64,000 nt of DNA from Cymodocea nodosa (lineage: Eukaryota; Streptophyta; Magnoliopsida; Alismatales; Cymodoceaceae): NCBI GenBank assembly GCA_036874045.1, contig CM072345.1:2443501-2507500 (forward strand). The letters are read 5' to 3'. The translations under genes were made by a program, and so were the position numbers. Shown one piece after another: positions 22,743 through 35,266 of this stretch. Position 1 is the stretch's first letter. Each line of letters opens with the position of its first letter. The notes beneath the pieces are model-generated. The model was not told the origin of the DNA. It saw only the letters and a program-made list of their open reading frames with translations, and did not search any database.

Positions 22743-24536
22743 GAGGAAACAACATCAAAATGGATCTTGGACAGTGGAGCGTCAAGTCACATGACTGGAC
22801 AGAAAAGTCTATTACAAAATTTTACAAATACCATGAAAGGAAGTGTAACATTTGGAAACAAAAGCAAAGATAAAATCATAGGTATGGGCAATGTTTAAAT
22901 AACTCCTACTTGTGTTATTTCGAATGTACTATATGTAGAAAACCTAGGATTTAATTTGCTGAGTGTCATAAAACTAACTGAAAATGGATATTATGTAGTG
23001 TTTGAAGATAATGTATGCAAAATAATTGATAAAAATACAGATGAAATTAAATTTATTGCTAAAAGAAAAGGTTCTGTATGTATTTTATCTTTACCTTCTG
23101 GTGTAGTTGATTTAAATTCATGTTTGCTAGCTGAAACTAGTGATGCATATCTATGGCATAGAAGGATTGGGCATATAAATATGAGACTGTTACATAAACT
23201 ATCTAGAAAACATTTAGTGAGAGGTTTACCAAAGATTAAATACTCAAAGGACTTTATGTGTGATGCATGTAAGTTAGGTAAACTTCACAAAAACTCTTTT
23301 AAATCTAAAACTGATATTTCAAGCAAGAGAGTCTTAGAACTTATACATATGGATCTATTTGGACCAACAAGAATCATGAGTCCTGGTGGTAAATGGTATG
23401 TATTTGTTTTAGTAGATGACTTCTCTAGATACACTTGGGTATATTTTCTAGCATCTAAGATAGAAGTCTTTGAAAAATTTAAAATGTTTTGCAATTTTGT
23501 TCAAAATGAGCAGAGTGTCTCTATTCAAAAACTTAGGAGTGATCATGGAATTGAATTTAATAATAATCAAATGGATAACTATTATAATGAGCATGGCATT
23601 GATCACAGATTTTCTTTTCCAAGAGCACCGTGTCAAAATGGTGTTGTTGAGAGAAAGAATAGATCACTTCAAGAAATGGCTAGAACTATGTTGAATGAAC
23701 ATAAGTTACCTCAAAATCTTTGGGCTGAAGTAATAAATACAGCTTGTTATGTTATTAACAAAAGTCATTTAAGACCTCATGTTAATAAAACTCCTTTTGA
23801 AATTATGTTTAATAGGGTTCCAAAAGTTTCCTATATGAAACCATTTGGCTGCAAGTGTTTTATTCTAAATACTAAGGATAAAAGGGATAAATTTCAAGCC
23901 AAATCAGATGAAGGAATTTTTGTAGGTTACTCTACTAGAAGTAAAGCCTATAGAATATATAACAAGACTTCTAGGACTATTGAAGAAACCCTCCATGTAA
24001 GCTTCAATGAAAATTCTCTTAGAGAATCTCAATCTAAAGCTGATAATGATGATATGATCAATTTTCCAAATGAGTTAGAGATCAATAGAGAGATTGATGA
24101 TTTATCTAAGAAAATCAAAAATATGAACTTAAATGATCAAACTAATGATGAAAGTGATGTACCTCCAGATGTTGATGAGAATATTGAGGAAAATCAAAGA
24201 AATTGGCGTTATTCTTCATCACATCCCATCACTCAAGTCATTGGTAATATTAATGAGGGAGTTAAAACTAGAGATTCAGTAAATTTAAATAGTATGTGTA
24301 TGTTTGTTTCTTTGGTGGAACCAAGGAATATACAAGAATCATTATCTGATGAAAATTGGATAGTGTTAATGCAAGAAGAACTAAATCAATTCATCAGAAA
24401 TGATGTATGGGAATTAGTCTCTCCACTAGAAAATCAGTCCATAATAGGTACAAAGTGGATCTTTAGAAACAAAACTAACGAAACTAGTCAAATTATAAGG
24501 AATAAAGCTAGATTAGTTGCACAAGGGTATATATAG
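22743..24536 (+). pseudogene. Protease and integrase of Copia-S2
   Basis: PR shows WILDSGASSHMT at about 22761, then a TAA near 22897 inside the PR tail. A 526-codon open frame (22956-24536) follows: the GAG-pre-integrase zinc finger (HRRIGH.. CDACKLGKLH), then the INT core with Asp in HMDLFGP, Asp in LRSDHGIEF and Glu in CQNGVVERKN, completing the DDE triad. It continues through the INT C-terminus (GCKCFILNTKDKRDKFQAKS) into the start of RT (GTKWIFRNK). This is the best preserved enzyme frame in the window. It ends at a TAG in the RT block QGYI. Confidence 0.9.
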
Positions 24537-25850
24537 GAAGAAGGATTAGATTATGATGAAAAATTTGCTCATGTGGCTAGGTTAGAAAGTATTAGAATAT
24601 TATTGGACTATGCTTGTTATATGGATTTTAAATTATATCAAATGGATGTAAAGAGTGCATTTCTAAATGGTTTAATTAATGAAGAAGTCTATGTAAAACA
24701 ACCACCTGGATTTAAAGATATAAAAAATCCTGACTTTGTGTATAAATTGAAGAAAGCCTTATATGGTTTGAAGTAAGCACTTAGATCATGGTATGAAAGA
24801 TTGTCTACTTTTTTAATAGAAAAAGGCTATATCATGGGAAAAGTGGATCATACTCTATTTATTAAGAGAGATGGTAAAGATCAGATTGTTGTTCAAATAT
24901 ACGTGGATGATATAATCTTTGGAGCAACTTCTGATAAGTTGATAGAAATATTCTCTGAAGAGATGACTAATCAGTTTGAAATGAGTATGATAGGAAAACT
25001 TTCATATTTTCTAGGACTTCAAATTAAGCAAATGGATAAAGGTATATTTTTAAATCAAGAAAAATATGTAGATGAAATGCTTAAGAAATTTAATTTTAAT
25101 GATACAAGGATTCAAGGAACTCCTATGAGTACTACTTTAAAGTTAGATATTGATGACATAGGAAAATCTATAGATCAAAGAAAATACAGAAGTATGATTG
25201 GTTCTTTACTTTATTTGACTGCTAGTAGACTTGATATTATGTTTGCTGTGTGTGTTTGTGCTAGATTTCAATCTAATCCTAAAGAATCACACTTAATTGC
25301 AGTTAAAAGAATATTTAGATATATACAAGGAACTAAAAATTTTGGACTGTATTATTCTAAGGATAGTTCAATAGATCTTATAGGATATACTGATGCTGAT
25401 TATGTAGGATCTAAATCTGATAGAAAGAGTACTAGTGGCACATGTCAATTATTGGGAAATAATTTGGTGTCATGGTTTAGTAAAAAGTAAAACTGTGTAG
25501 CACTTTCTACTACAGAAGCTGAATATGTTGCTGGTGCACTATGTTGCACTCAGATTTTGTGGATAAGGTAAACTTTAGAAGATTTTGGATTATCTTATGA
25601 TACAACTGAGATTTATTGTGACAGTAGTTCTGCAATAAATCTTTCCCAAAATCCTGTATTACATTCAAGAGCAAAGCATATAGAGGTTAGACATCATTTT
25701 CTAAGAGATAACGTAATTAAAGGAAAAATTAAATTAGAATTTGTGTCTAATAAAAATCAATTAGCTGATATATTTACAAAACCTTTAGACGAAAATACAT
25801 TCTGCAACATTAGACTAAATTTAGGTATTTGTAGGCTATGTGATGTGTAA
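24537..25850 (+). pseudogene. Reverse transcriptase and RNase H of Copia-S2
   Basis: RT blocks follow in order: QMDVKSAFLNG, KKALYGLK, and the catalytic YVDDIIFG at about 24900, then FLGLQIKQ and SLLYLTAS. RNase H follows with YTDADYVGS, TTEAEYVAG and YCDSSSAINLS, ending in DIFTKPLDEN. Stops at about 24774, 25488 and 25569 all fall where Gln is expected (CAA to TAA). RT copies the RNA, and RNase H removes the template. The terminal TAA is at 25848. Confidence 0.9.
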
Positions 25851-27427
25851 AATGCTTAAACTCCACATAAAAAGATAAATATTATTGATGATGTTGTTCA
25901 CCTCATAGATATTATATACTTATTATAAATATCTAAAGTAATATCTAAACTGCTGCTTAAGATACTATGTATTTATTGTAAAATCATAGTAGTATCTTAT
26001 TGATTTTAAGTAGTTTATCAATTTTAATGGTTTTTACGATTTTAAGTGGAAATGTAAATGAAAAACATTAAATACTTCTGACATTCTGAAATTTTGATTA
26101 AATGTTTTCTTTGAATCAAGGAAAATGCATATGATCATGCATAAATTTGACTTAATTGATTAAACTTGTAGAATAAGTTATATGTAACTCATCTTAAACT
26201 ATTAATCAAAAATATAAGCTTATTGAAACTGATAAATATTCTCAGTACAATCATAGAAGTAAAAATTGTATGAGATTTGTGTTTTATTGCATCTGTATTA
26301 ATGGAATACATATATACTGTGCTTAAAATGAAAAGTGCTTGCAAAATGAAAATCTTTGAGAGTTTATTGATCATGAGCCTTTTGTACTTGAGCAGATAGG
26401 TATGTAAGGATTGTTGTCCTGAAAAAGGATTCTTTAAATTTGGCAACCTAAGGTCCTGATTAGATCTGGGATTGTTGACTGAAAGCTCATTACACGGGTA
26501 CATTAGAAAGCTCTTGTATGATTCAAGCTTTTCAAACTAACTTTTAAAGAAAATTATCAATATTTACTGTTTTGAAAAGAAAAAGTTGTTTCATTAATTA
26601 CAGATATCTTTGAATCGCATATAGTTTCTACCAGTATGACTACTGATTTATTGAATCAACATTAGTACTTTTGAAAACATTTATTTGAGATACATTCTTT
26701 TATTCTCCTTGAATTAATCACATTGAGTTCAAAGTTGTGTTTTGATTCATATACAATAGGAATTGATTCTGGAAATCATTTTTGATGATGTCAAGATAAC
26801 GAAAGTCTTTGAAAAGAAAATTTAAAAGTATAGTTATACTTAACATCTATTATCACTACAAGTATATTTTGTATGTTGATTGAATATATTTGAAGTATAT
26901 TTGTAGGGGGAGGATTAACAATGTCAAAAATAGATTAATATAATTTAGAATACAAATCTTAGTTAATTTGAATTAATGTCCTCTCAAAATCTTGATGAAA
27001 TAATTTAAAAAGACAAATAAACTATTTTAGATTCAAAGGACAAAATGTTCAAATAGTTTACAATGTTCTCAAGATAATGTTAAGTTTAGCTTGTGTGTTG
27101 TTTTTAGATCGTTTCAGTTGGAAGCATCCGAAAATTGTTTACTGTATTAACTAGACGTTATGTTAGATAAGGTAACGTGTAAAAATGCCTCTAGACAGTA
27201 TTTTACTCGTTAGGTTAGTTAACTCAACGAGTTATACTTGAATATTTCAGGTACCTTGATTGAATAAACTTTATTCAATGTTTATTTAATTTCTAAACCC
27301 GACTTCTCTTCACGTTAAGTTATACGCCTAAAAACCCTATTTAAACACTTATTACACGGGCACTTAGGTTATTTGTAAACTTTGTTAAGAAAATTTTTCC
27401 TGCTTGTTGCTATTACAACCTGCGACG
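25851..27427 (+). other. Spacer between pol and third ORF of Copia-S2, with the shared module
   Basis: Noncoding counterpart of 6557-8168. The conserved core is at about 26344-26545 and has AGATAGGTATGTAAGGATTG (5' splice-site-like) and two GAAAGCTC copies. The region is homologous to 59.1-60.15 kb in Gypsy-A3 on the opposite plus/minus orientation, that is, in the sense direction of both elements. Confidence 0.7.
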
Positions 27428-29690
27428 ATGGTCTCCAAGTTCTACAAAGGTCGTGGTAGAGGAAAAGGCAAAAGCAGAGGAGATGCAAAAGGAAAAGAAA
27501 TAGAGAATGACGAAGTTACACGTACTTGGTTCAAGAAAATATTTCGAGTGGACAAAAGGTTAGCAGAAATTTATAGTGAATATTTCTTTCCTGAAGGTAT
27601 ACTAAATGAAGTTAGACAAGAACTCCAAAATACAGATGCTAGTATTACATACATGGGTATTCGTAGTAAATTTAATAAAGAATACAGAATGAAATGTGTT
27701 GAGATTGCATTTTTGGAACAGTATGCAAAATATTTGGAAAAAGGTGTAGGTTCATCAAATAGAACTCCTCAAACTCCTATAAACGGTACAAGACTACATG
27801 CATTTGAGGAAGAGCATGAATCAGCTATCCCTACTCCTTTATATTCAAAACAAGTAGAATCAGATATTACTGTAGACAAAACAAAAGTTGATAGTCTTCG
27901 AAAGGCCGTTGCAATAGAAAGTGTCTTACAAGAATTAAAGCAGAAAACTTTTATGGAGCAATTTGAAAAGAAAACAGCAATACTTGAAAAGGAGAAACAG
28001 AAATGTTATAGAAGAAGGAAAGTCAGAAAAATTATGTATAAGGAAACAAAGTCTATTGAAAAAGGAAAATCAGACAAAAATTTATTTCGAAAGGATAATG
28101 TATGTCTAGACATTGTACCTTATTGTGCATCTGATAAACTCATCAGTTCTGAACACACTGAAACTGATGAAGATAATGAGACTTTATTTTCCCTTGCTAG
28201 AAAGCTTGAGAAGAAATACAAGTCAAATATGAGCTCAAATTTTTCTATTAGTACAAGTCCTGATGATGCAAAAATTAACAAATCAGAGCACCAGACACCT
28301 GACATTGAACAAGTTATTGCAGATATAATTGACAATGTTGAAGCAGTAACTAGTTCACATGCTGAATTATCTGGAGTAGCAGATATTGAAAATGTTAAGA
28401 CTCCAGAAGAGCTAAAAAGTTAACCAGCCTTCTACAAAATCTATAGAAGTAGAGTCTGAGAATTCACAACATGAATCAATGGAATTATCTGTTGAACAAA
28501 ATGAACAATTACAGACAGATACATCGGTTGTAGAATTTGTGGAAAAATTGAACTCTGAACATTCTATAGAGACTGAACAGATGAATGTTGAGCATATTGA
28601 CAATGATCCTAACACTATTGAAGCTGAAGAATCAAGCTTACTTGAGCAGCTTCAAGATAATATTTTGGAAGAGGAACAACATGACATTCATTTTGAAGAA
28701 GAGGTTCCTAAAGATGAATTAAACTTTGAATCACAGCTTCAGGTATCACCTTCTTTGTATACAATATTAAAAATTCAAGGTAATGCAATTCATTTTAGAT
28801 CTGAAGAAGCATTGTAGAAATACAATAATCTGATTACATGTCAGATTCTACATGCTCATCCAATAAAATTCAGAAATTTGATGGAAATAAGAGATCTGTT
28901 TGAGTTTCAAGGCCTCATTAAATTCTTGCCAGTAGGAATGAAATGGAAGCAATACACAGAGCTTATTACAGCTTTTTATAGCAATCTGGTCAAGAATGGA
29001 AATTTTCTGAAAACTCAAATAAATGAATTGGAGTTTATATTGTCTCCTGAGTTAATTTTTGAAGTTTTATGATTAAAGAATGAAGGTGTTGTTGTTACCA
29101 ACATATTTGACATGATAAGACAACTGGAATGGAACATTCAGTCTTTATCAAAAATTCTAGATGTATATTCTGAAATGAGATTAATGGAAAATCTGAATGC
29201 AGCGGCAATGTTTATTGCAAATATATTGCATGCAAATTTATTTCAAAGAGTTGGACACAATTTGGAAGTCAGCAGAAGCTGTTTATATGCAACTTATGGC
29301 CTACTGAATAGAATTCAAATAAATTGGTTTGATGTATTTATGTCTCAACTACAGCATATGAGTTCAAAGTTATTTTATGGTGATACTGTATGTAGAATCC
29401 TTGCAAGCCAATTGACTTTATCCAACTGGCCCTCTGAAACTAAAGGCATGAGAGCATTTAGTGTCAAAGATTTGCAAAAATTTCAGGCCATGCATAAACC
29501 TCAATGACAACAACAACAACCTGATACAGACCATATACAACAACAACAAAGTTATTCAGTTCAAGCAGAACAGCAAACCTAGTTACCTCCTAACTTAGAT
29601 GCAGTGTTTAACGACATCAGAAATGATATTAGGCATCTAGGAGATAAAATATGTAATGCAATAAGTGATATACTTAAGAGGGGTCGATAA
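27428..29690 (+). pseudogene. Third ORF of Copia-S2
   Basis: From ATG 27428 to TAA 29688, about 754 codons. The first 332 codons are open (basic RGRGKGKSR head, then an acidic Ser/Glu-rich region). An extra A in the run at 28416-28420 shifts the frame (S1 has one fewer). TAG at 28816 and TGA at 29503 replace Gln and Arg codons of S1. The globular part has IHFRSEEAL, LFEFQGLIKF, KLFYGDTVCR; the tail is Gln-rich. This is the SIRE 'env-like' position, but no signal peptide or membrane helix was seen, so envelope function is not supported. Confidence 0.72.
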
Positions 29691-30091
29691 CTGTTTTTGT
29701 TTGTTTCTGAATACAAAATGTAATGTTTTTATTACTTGTTTGATTCTTTGAACAATACATTTTTCTGTAAATGTGTTCAATTATTATTCTTGTTTACAGA
29801 AATCGTTGTTGTAATTCTCTTATATACGTATATATATTTTCTGTAATTATCTTTTTGATTAATGACAAAAAAGGAGAGAAATATTATAAAAAGATGATTA
29901 TGATCTTAATTGCATATATATATTATAAAAGGAGATGCTATTTAAATGGTTATTGTAATAGATGATAATTAGAAAACTGATACTTATATAATTATTGACA
30001 TTTGAGAGTTTTAGTTCTGAGAGGTAAAATTTACACAAACAATAGAAATAAGCTTAAGTCATAATTGATTTAATATGGTTTTGTCATCATC
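29691..30091 (+). other. 3' untranslated region of Copia-S2
   Basis: AT-rich and noncoding, matching 3916-4397 of Copia-S1; it leads directly to the PPT. Confidence 0.7.
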
Positions 30092-30105
30092 AAAAAGGGG
30101 GAGAT
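30092..30105 (+). other. Polypurine tract of Copia-S2
   Basis: AAAAAGGGGGAGAT immediately before the 3' LTR start TGTTGAG. Confidence 0.92.
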
Positions 30106-31855
30106 TGTTGAGTATTTTTGTTTTGATGATGTGTGCTGAATGAAAATAATTATATTTGCTCAATTACTATTGCTTGTGAAAAGAAATTAAAATCATCAAT
30201 TAATACTGAAAAAGCTTACTGATATAAATACTTTTCTGTATTGGATCTGAAGTTAATAACTAGTCGTTTCGTTGCATTAATTTCTCATTTAGCTAAACGT
30301 TAAGTTAACATGTGTTTTTATTGAAAAGCATGATATGTTTTAAAGTTATATCTTCTGTATCATGAACAGTGCACGTTTAGACAACTCGTTAAGTTAGAGT
30401 TTTGTTTGTATACAGGTCACGTGAGAACTCGTTAAGTTAGAGGCTTAAAGGTTAAAATAGGTCACGTGATAACTCGTTAAGTTAGTGAGTAAAAGAAGAG
30501 ACGAACTCGTTAAGTTAGTGTTATACATGTGGTGAAATTATAAGTTACGAATGTTGTATTGTACCACGTGAGTTGCACATGTTTAACTCATTAAGTTAAC
30601 ATAACTAAACACGTTGAGTTGCTATATTGAACACTAAGGCAACGCGTTAGGTTAGCGTTATAAACTTAAGTTGTTATTTTTGCACGTGGTAAAATTCTTA
30701 TTATAAAAACATTTGTTTATTAGTGAATCGATGAGTTAAAGTTTTTCGAAGACTTACAGTCGTAACTATCCGAAAGGTAACTTAAGTCATGTTATCAGGT
30801 CTTTACACGTGTCTCACTAGTTTTATAATATAAAGAGTTTTTCGGTGACTTACATCCGTAACTATCCGAAACTTAAACTATTTTCGGTGAGTTATCGTTT
30901 AAACTTAAGCTGGTTTGTTGAGTTAGCATAACACCACGAACTTAGTTCGTTGAGTTAGCTATAGTACTTGTCATGTGAAATGGCACATGAGGAACTCGTT
31001 AAGTTAAAAACGTTAAGTTATATATATATACTTGTGTTACTCGTTTAGTTAACATTAAAGTAACGACTTCTTATTACACTGATGAAAAATTTTTGGACGA
31101 GAAAGTTTATTTTGCAGGAAATTTTTCAAAGATCCAAGACTGATGATTAAAGGAAATTCGAAATATAAACGTGGGTTGGAACGTGTGTGTTTCGATGAAG
31201 GAAAAAGAAAAGACGTGAAGAAGTGGAAAACTGGTAGTGATTAAATGTGGAGGATATGCATGAAATGAAGATAGAGTATAAATGGCATAGAGTTCTCGTT
31301 GATCAAACCATCCTTGCACACAAAACGAAAAATCTTTTCAAGGATCAAACCATTCCTACACACTGAAAGAAAAATCTTTTTTAGCGATCGAAAACAGCTC
31401 TTCGGGCAAAATCTCTCAAGTGGAAGAAAATTCAGTGAAGCATAAAAAGGTAAGATTTTCGACACTAAAGATTTGAAGTATCAGAAGAAAGCAAATTTGG
31501 TGAAGCATAAAAAGACAAGATATTCGTCACTGAAGAATTACTGAAGAAGAAAGAAGAAGAAGAAGAAGAAGAAGAAGAAAGATCTCAAACAGGGAGAAAT
31601 GTTTTAAATTTCGTAAATTAGTTTTCTCTGTTTGTAGTTATGAAATTGTATAGATGAAACATGGTATCGAAATATAATTGCATCTACAATTCCTGAGGAG
31701 AATTGAATAGTATATTGTAATTGAAACCTTGAATAAAAATGATTTTATGAAAACAATATCTCGACTTGTTTTTGAGTTTTAAAGTTTCAATTATATTTCA
31801 GAAAATATTAAAAATACATAATTCACCCCCCTCTTGTGTAGCCATACGATCCTAT
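30106..31855 (+). repeat. 3' LTR of Copia-S2
   Basis: It pairs with 18520-20272. Differences include a longer (GAA)n tract at about 31545-31580, loss of the CCTTCCGAAAGAAAGG stretch near 30900, and the terminal CCTATA. Confidence 0.93.
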
Positions 31856-32211
31856 AGTTGCTCCTAGATTGCCCACCGTGCATGTCCACCTATGCCTCTT
31901 TTGAACCATAGTTAGGACTTACGTTGGATCAATTCTAGGGTAACTTCATTATTTGGTTTGATTTTTCTCTCTCTATTTAATGCAACATCTATAGCTACTT
32001 TGATTCTTTTTTCCATAATCTGAGGTATTTATATGCCTAAATCCACTAAAACTTTTCTCTAGTAGAAAAGATCAGATTTTACCTTTTGTAGCTCTTTTTC
32101 CCTCGTCGTATTTCTGATCTTTTGCCTTGTGTACCATTCTTCCGATTCTTTAAGAAATCTTGTCATGTCAATTGCTTCCTCCTAGAATTCTGGTGTCATC
32201 TTTTTCATCAT
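31856..32211 (-). pseudogene. Third ORF of Gypsy-A1, N-terminal part
   Basis: The likely start is ATG 32211 (MMKKMTPEF) followed by a Lys/Glu-rich, probably helical segment (REKELQKVKSDLFY, KRIKVAIDVALNRERK). Several stops interrupt it. It continues, past Copia-S2, at 18519. No domain is recognised in this part by itself. Confidence 0.5.
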
Positions 32212-32934
32212 AGAGTTACGAAATGGAACGGAATCGCTCTGATCTCTACTATTCTAAGTTCTAAATGATTCTACGGATAATGCCCCCAAACCCTAAGTTT
32301 AGTATAAATAAGCCCTAAGTTTAAGCGGGTAAACGGGTCATTTTTCTGCACAAACTCTCGCTCTCTCATCTACCTCTCCATGGAATTACGATTAACTCCA
32401 CGGACTAAGTACGTGGACTTAACTACAGTACTCCATTGAGTTATAGTTAACTCAACAGGGTAAATTTGTTAACTTATCCTAGACTCAACGAAGTAAGTTC
32501 GTTGAGTTAAGCGTAACACAATGGACTTTCCATAAAGTTATATCTAATAAAATTACTTATAATAATAATTTTTACTTTAGTCAAGATTGAAGAGTTTTCA
32601 GTCTAACCGACTCTTAATTTTCCAACATTTTAAAATTTCGGTCAAACCGTTATATTCCTTGGTTGCACCAAAATTAATTAAATTTTTTATTATTATTATC
32701 AATTAAACCGATACTATACTTCGGTAACATCGACACTATACTAAATATAATATATAGATTTTTTTATGTTTTTGTGTTTCGATCAGACCAATGGATCTTG
32801 TCGGTTGAACCGCAACGATTTTTTTTCTTTTAAAATATATTTCGGTAAAATCGATAATTCCTTTCGGTTGAACCATGACTATGTTTAAATAATGTTCTTT
32901 TTTTTTGACAAAACAAATAATTAGCTAATTTTTA
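32212..32934 (-). other. Spacer between INT and third ORF of Gypsy-A1, with two repeat-word clusters
   Basis: It is noncoding. 32380-32530 holds TTGAGTTATAGTTAACTCAA, GTTCGTTGAGTTAAG and related words. 32585-32890 holds a different recurrent word built on TCGGTTGAACCG / TTCGGTAAAATCGAT. Neither cluster is explained by a known element. Confidence 0.6.
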
Positions 32935-33896
32935 CTAAGTAAAGCTCAAGTAGTCCTCTACTCTTACTTCTTCTATAATTCCAAAGGAGCTTTTTGGTAT
33001 TTTCAGAATAGGTCTAAGCTTTTGTCCATTTACTTTAAATATATTCTGATTTTTAGGATTTTCAATTTCAATAGCTCCATAGGAATAAATATTTCAAATT
33101 ATGTAAGGTCCTACCCATCTAGATCTTAATTTTCCTAAATGGTTATGGAGTCTAGTCATGCAAAGATATACTTCTTGTCCTATTTCAAAGGTTTTGGAAT
33201 AATTTTTTTGTCATGCTAGAACTTCATTTTCTCTTTTTTTCTTACAATTTTCGAATAAGCTTCATTCCTAAATTCTTCCAATTCAATCAATTGCATTTTC
33301 CTATTTTCAACAACTTGATTTAAATTAGTGTTCAGAGTTTTTAATGCCCAATAAGCTTTATATTCAATTTCAACTGGTAAATGACAACCTTTTCCATATA
33401 CTAGCCTAAAAGGTGACATACCTAAGCTTGTCTTATAAGCAGTTCTATAAGCCCAAAGTAAATCTATTAATCTATTAGCCCAATCTTTTCTAATAGGATT
33501 TATTACTTTTTCTAAGATTAACTTAATTTGTTTGTTTGCACTTTTTACTTATCCACTTGTTTGCAGATGATATGATATTGCAATTTTGTGATTTACTCCA
33601 TATTTCTTCATTAAGGCTTCAAAACTTCTATTACAGAAATGAGTTCCTCTATTACTGATAATAGCTTTAGGTATTCCAAATTTGGCAATTATATTAGTTC
33701 TTATAATATGTATTACCACTTTGTTGTCATTAGTTTTTGTAGGAATAGCTTTTATCCATTTAGATACATAATCCACCTCCAACAATATATAATTAAATTG
33801 ATTAGACATAGGAAATTGACCTATAAAATCTATTCCGCACACATCAAAGATTTCAACCTCAACAATAGGATTGAGAGGCATCATATTCCTCTTTGA
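32935..33896 (-). pseudogene. Integrase of Gypsy-A1
   Basis: The gypsy INT core begins MMPLNPIVEVEIFDVCGIDF (first catalytic Asp), then VDYVSKWIKAIPT, AIISNRGTHFCN (the second catalytic Asp is Asn here; Gypsy-B keeps ISDRGTHF), a stop near the Glu block, the MSPFRLVYGKGCHLPVE block and the C-terminal FKVNGQKLRPIL tail. The HHCC zinc finger is missing because a deletion joins this frame to RT at about 33900. INT would insert the cDNA; this copy is dead. Confidence 0.85.
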
Positions 33897-34397
33897 TATT
33901 CTTCCTATTTAAATCTTTGACATAGGCCCTACTAATCTTTCCAGCATTTGATCTATAAAAGGTAAGGGAAAATGATCTTTCCTAGTCACAGCATTTAGCT
34001 TTCTATAGTCTATACACACTCTCCAGCCTGATTGAATTATAGTAGGTATCAAGTCCTGACTTTCATTCACAATAACTGTTAATCCTGATTTCTTGGGAAC
34101 TACATGGATTGGACTAACTCATGAGCTATGAGAAATAGGATAAACTATGTCATTATCTAACCATTTCACTATTTCCTTCCTGACTACTTCTTTAAGGTTT
34201 GGATTTAATCTCCTCTTAGGAATTCTAACTGGTTTAGCATTCTCTTCTAAATATATGTGGTGATAACATAAAGTTGCATTTAACCATTTTATATCCATCA
34301 TAGTCCATCCTATTGCTTCTTTATAAGTTTTTACTACATCTTTTAATTTAACAATTTGATCTTCTTTTAAATCAGAAGCAATAATGATTGGACATGT
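33897..34397 (-). pseudogene. Reverse transcriptase N-terminal part of Gypsy-A1
   Basis: It shows YLEENAKPVRIPKRRLNPNL, VVRKEIVKWLDNDIVYPIS, SPIHVVPKKSG, GWRVCIDYRKLNA and DHFPLPFIDQMLERLVGP, the gypsy RT fingers region. It then stops: the palm with the FMDD box and all RNase H are absent, and INT follows almost at once. Gypsy-B shows the full arrangement, with about 1.4 kb between these points. Confidence 0.85.
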
Positions 34398-35266
34398 TCA
34401 TTTTTCTTCCAGAAATATATAGGTTAATTTAGGAGGTAAATATTTTAAATCTAAATGTTGCCCATCAGAAGCTAGAGCTCCTAATTGAACAACATCATTT
34501 TCTAAATTAATTTCTTCTTGATCTCCTTCTATATTTATGCTTTCACTTTCTCCTAAAGTTTCAAAATTTAGTTGCTTATTTAGTTCTTCTTGAATCACAT
34601 CATCTAGCATATCTCCTTCATCCTCCAAAAAGTCTATAGTATGTAAGGACATTTCTAACTCAAACTTTTCTGGTTTAAAAATGTTTAATTGAGTATCCTC
34701 ATTACCATATGCTAACTTCATTACTCCAGTTTTACAATTTATAACAGCCCTTGATGTTGCTAAGAATAGCCTTCTCAAGATTAAAGATGTATCACAATTT
34801 TTATGCTTAATTTGTTGGGAATCCAAAATTACAATATCAATAGGATATATGAAATTTTTTATTTTAATTAAGACATCCTCTTTTTTCCTCTAGGGTATCT
34901 TATACTTCTATCAGCTAATTGAATAACAGTCCTAGTAGGAATTAAGCATTCTAATCCTAAGGATACAAATATATCACTTGGCATAACATTTATACCTACA
35001 CCTAGGTCTATTAAGGTTTTTTCTAGAATGGTATTTCCTATGGTGCATGATATAATAGGAATTCTAGGATCAGATAACTTTTTAGGAATTTGTGGTAGAA
35101 ATAGGGAACTACTTTGCTCAGCTAAGAAGACTTTCCTTAAAACTTTTCGCTCTCTTTTCTTAGTACACTAATCCTTAAGAAATTTAGCACAAGGTGGCAT
35201 TTTCTGCAATAAGTCTAAGAAAGGAATGTTAACTTGTACTTTTTCAAAAATTTCTCTAATTTTTTC
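34398..35266 (-). pseudogene. Aspartic protease region of Gypsy-A1
   Basis: The minus-strand reading gives NIPFLDLLQKMPP, the TLIDLGVGINVMPSDIFVSL active-site block (DLG in place of the commoner D[ST]G, as usual for this plant family), DRSIRYP, and TSLILRRLFLATSRAVINCK. An acidic linker to RT follows (ends at 34398). Frameshifts occur near 34890 and 35170. Confidence 0.8.

Larger units (their letters stand above)
18520..31855 (+). mobile_element. Copia-S2, full-length SIRE-like Ty1/copia element
   Basis: LTRs of 1753 and 1750 bp, a tRNA-Met PBS, a PPT and a perfect 5-bp duplication GTTGC (18515-18519, 31856-31860) define 13,336 bp. All domains are present in order: Gag, zinc knuckle, coiled coil, PR, INT, RT, RNase H, spacer, third ORF. 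The element is inactive as read because of numerous stops, most of which change a CAA/CAG/CGA codon. It sits in the third ORF of Gypsy-A1. The 3' LTR ends CCTATA instead of CCTACA, a point change at the terminus. Confidence 0.95.

Noticed and set aside
23285-23694. Frames on the other strand or in other frames within INT of Copia-S2
   Set aside because: They overlap the clear INT frame and have no domain content.
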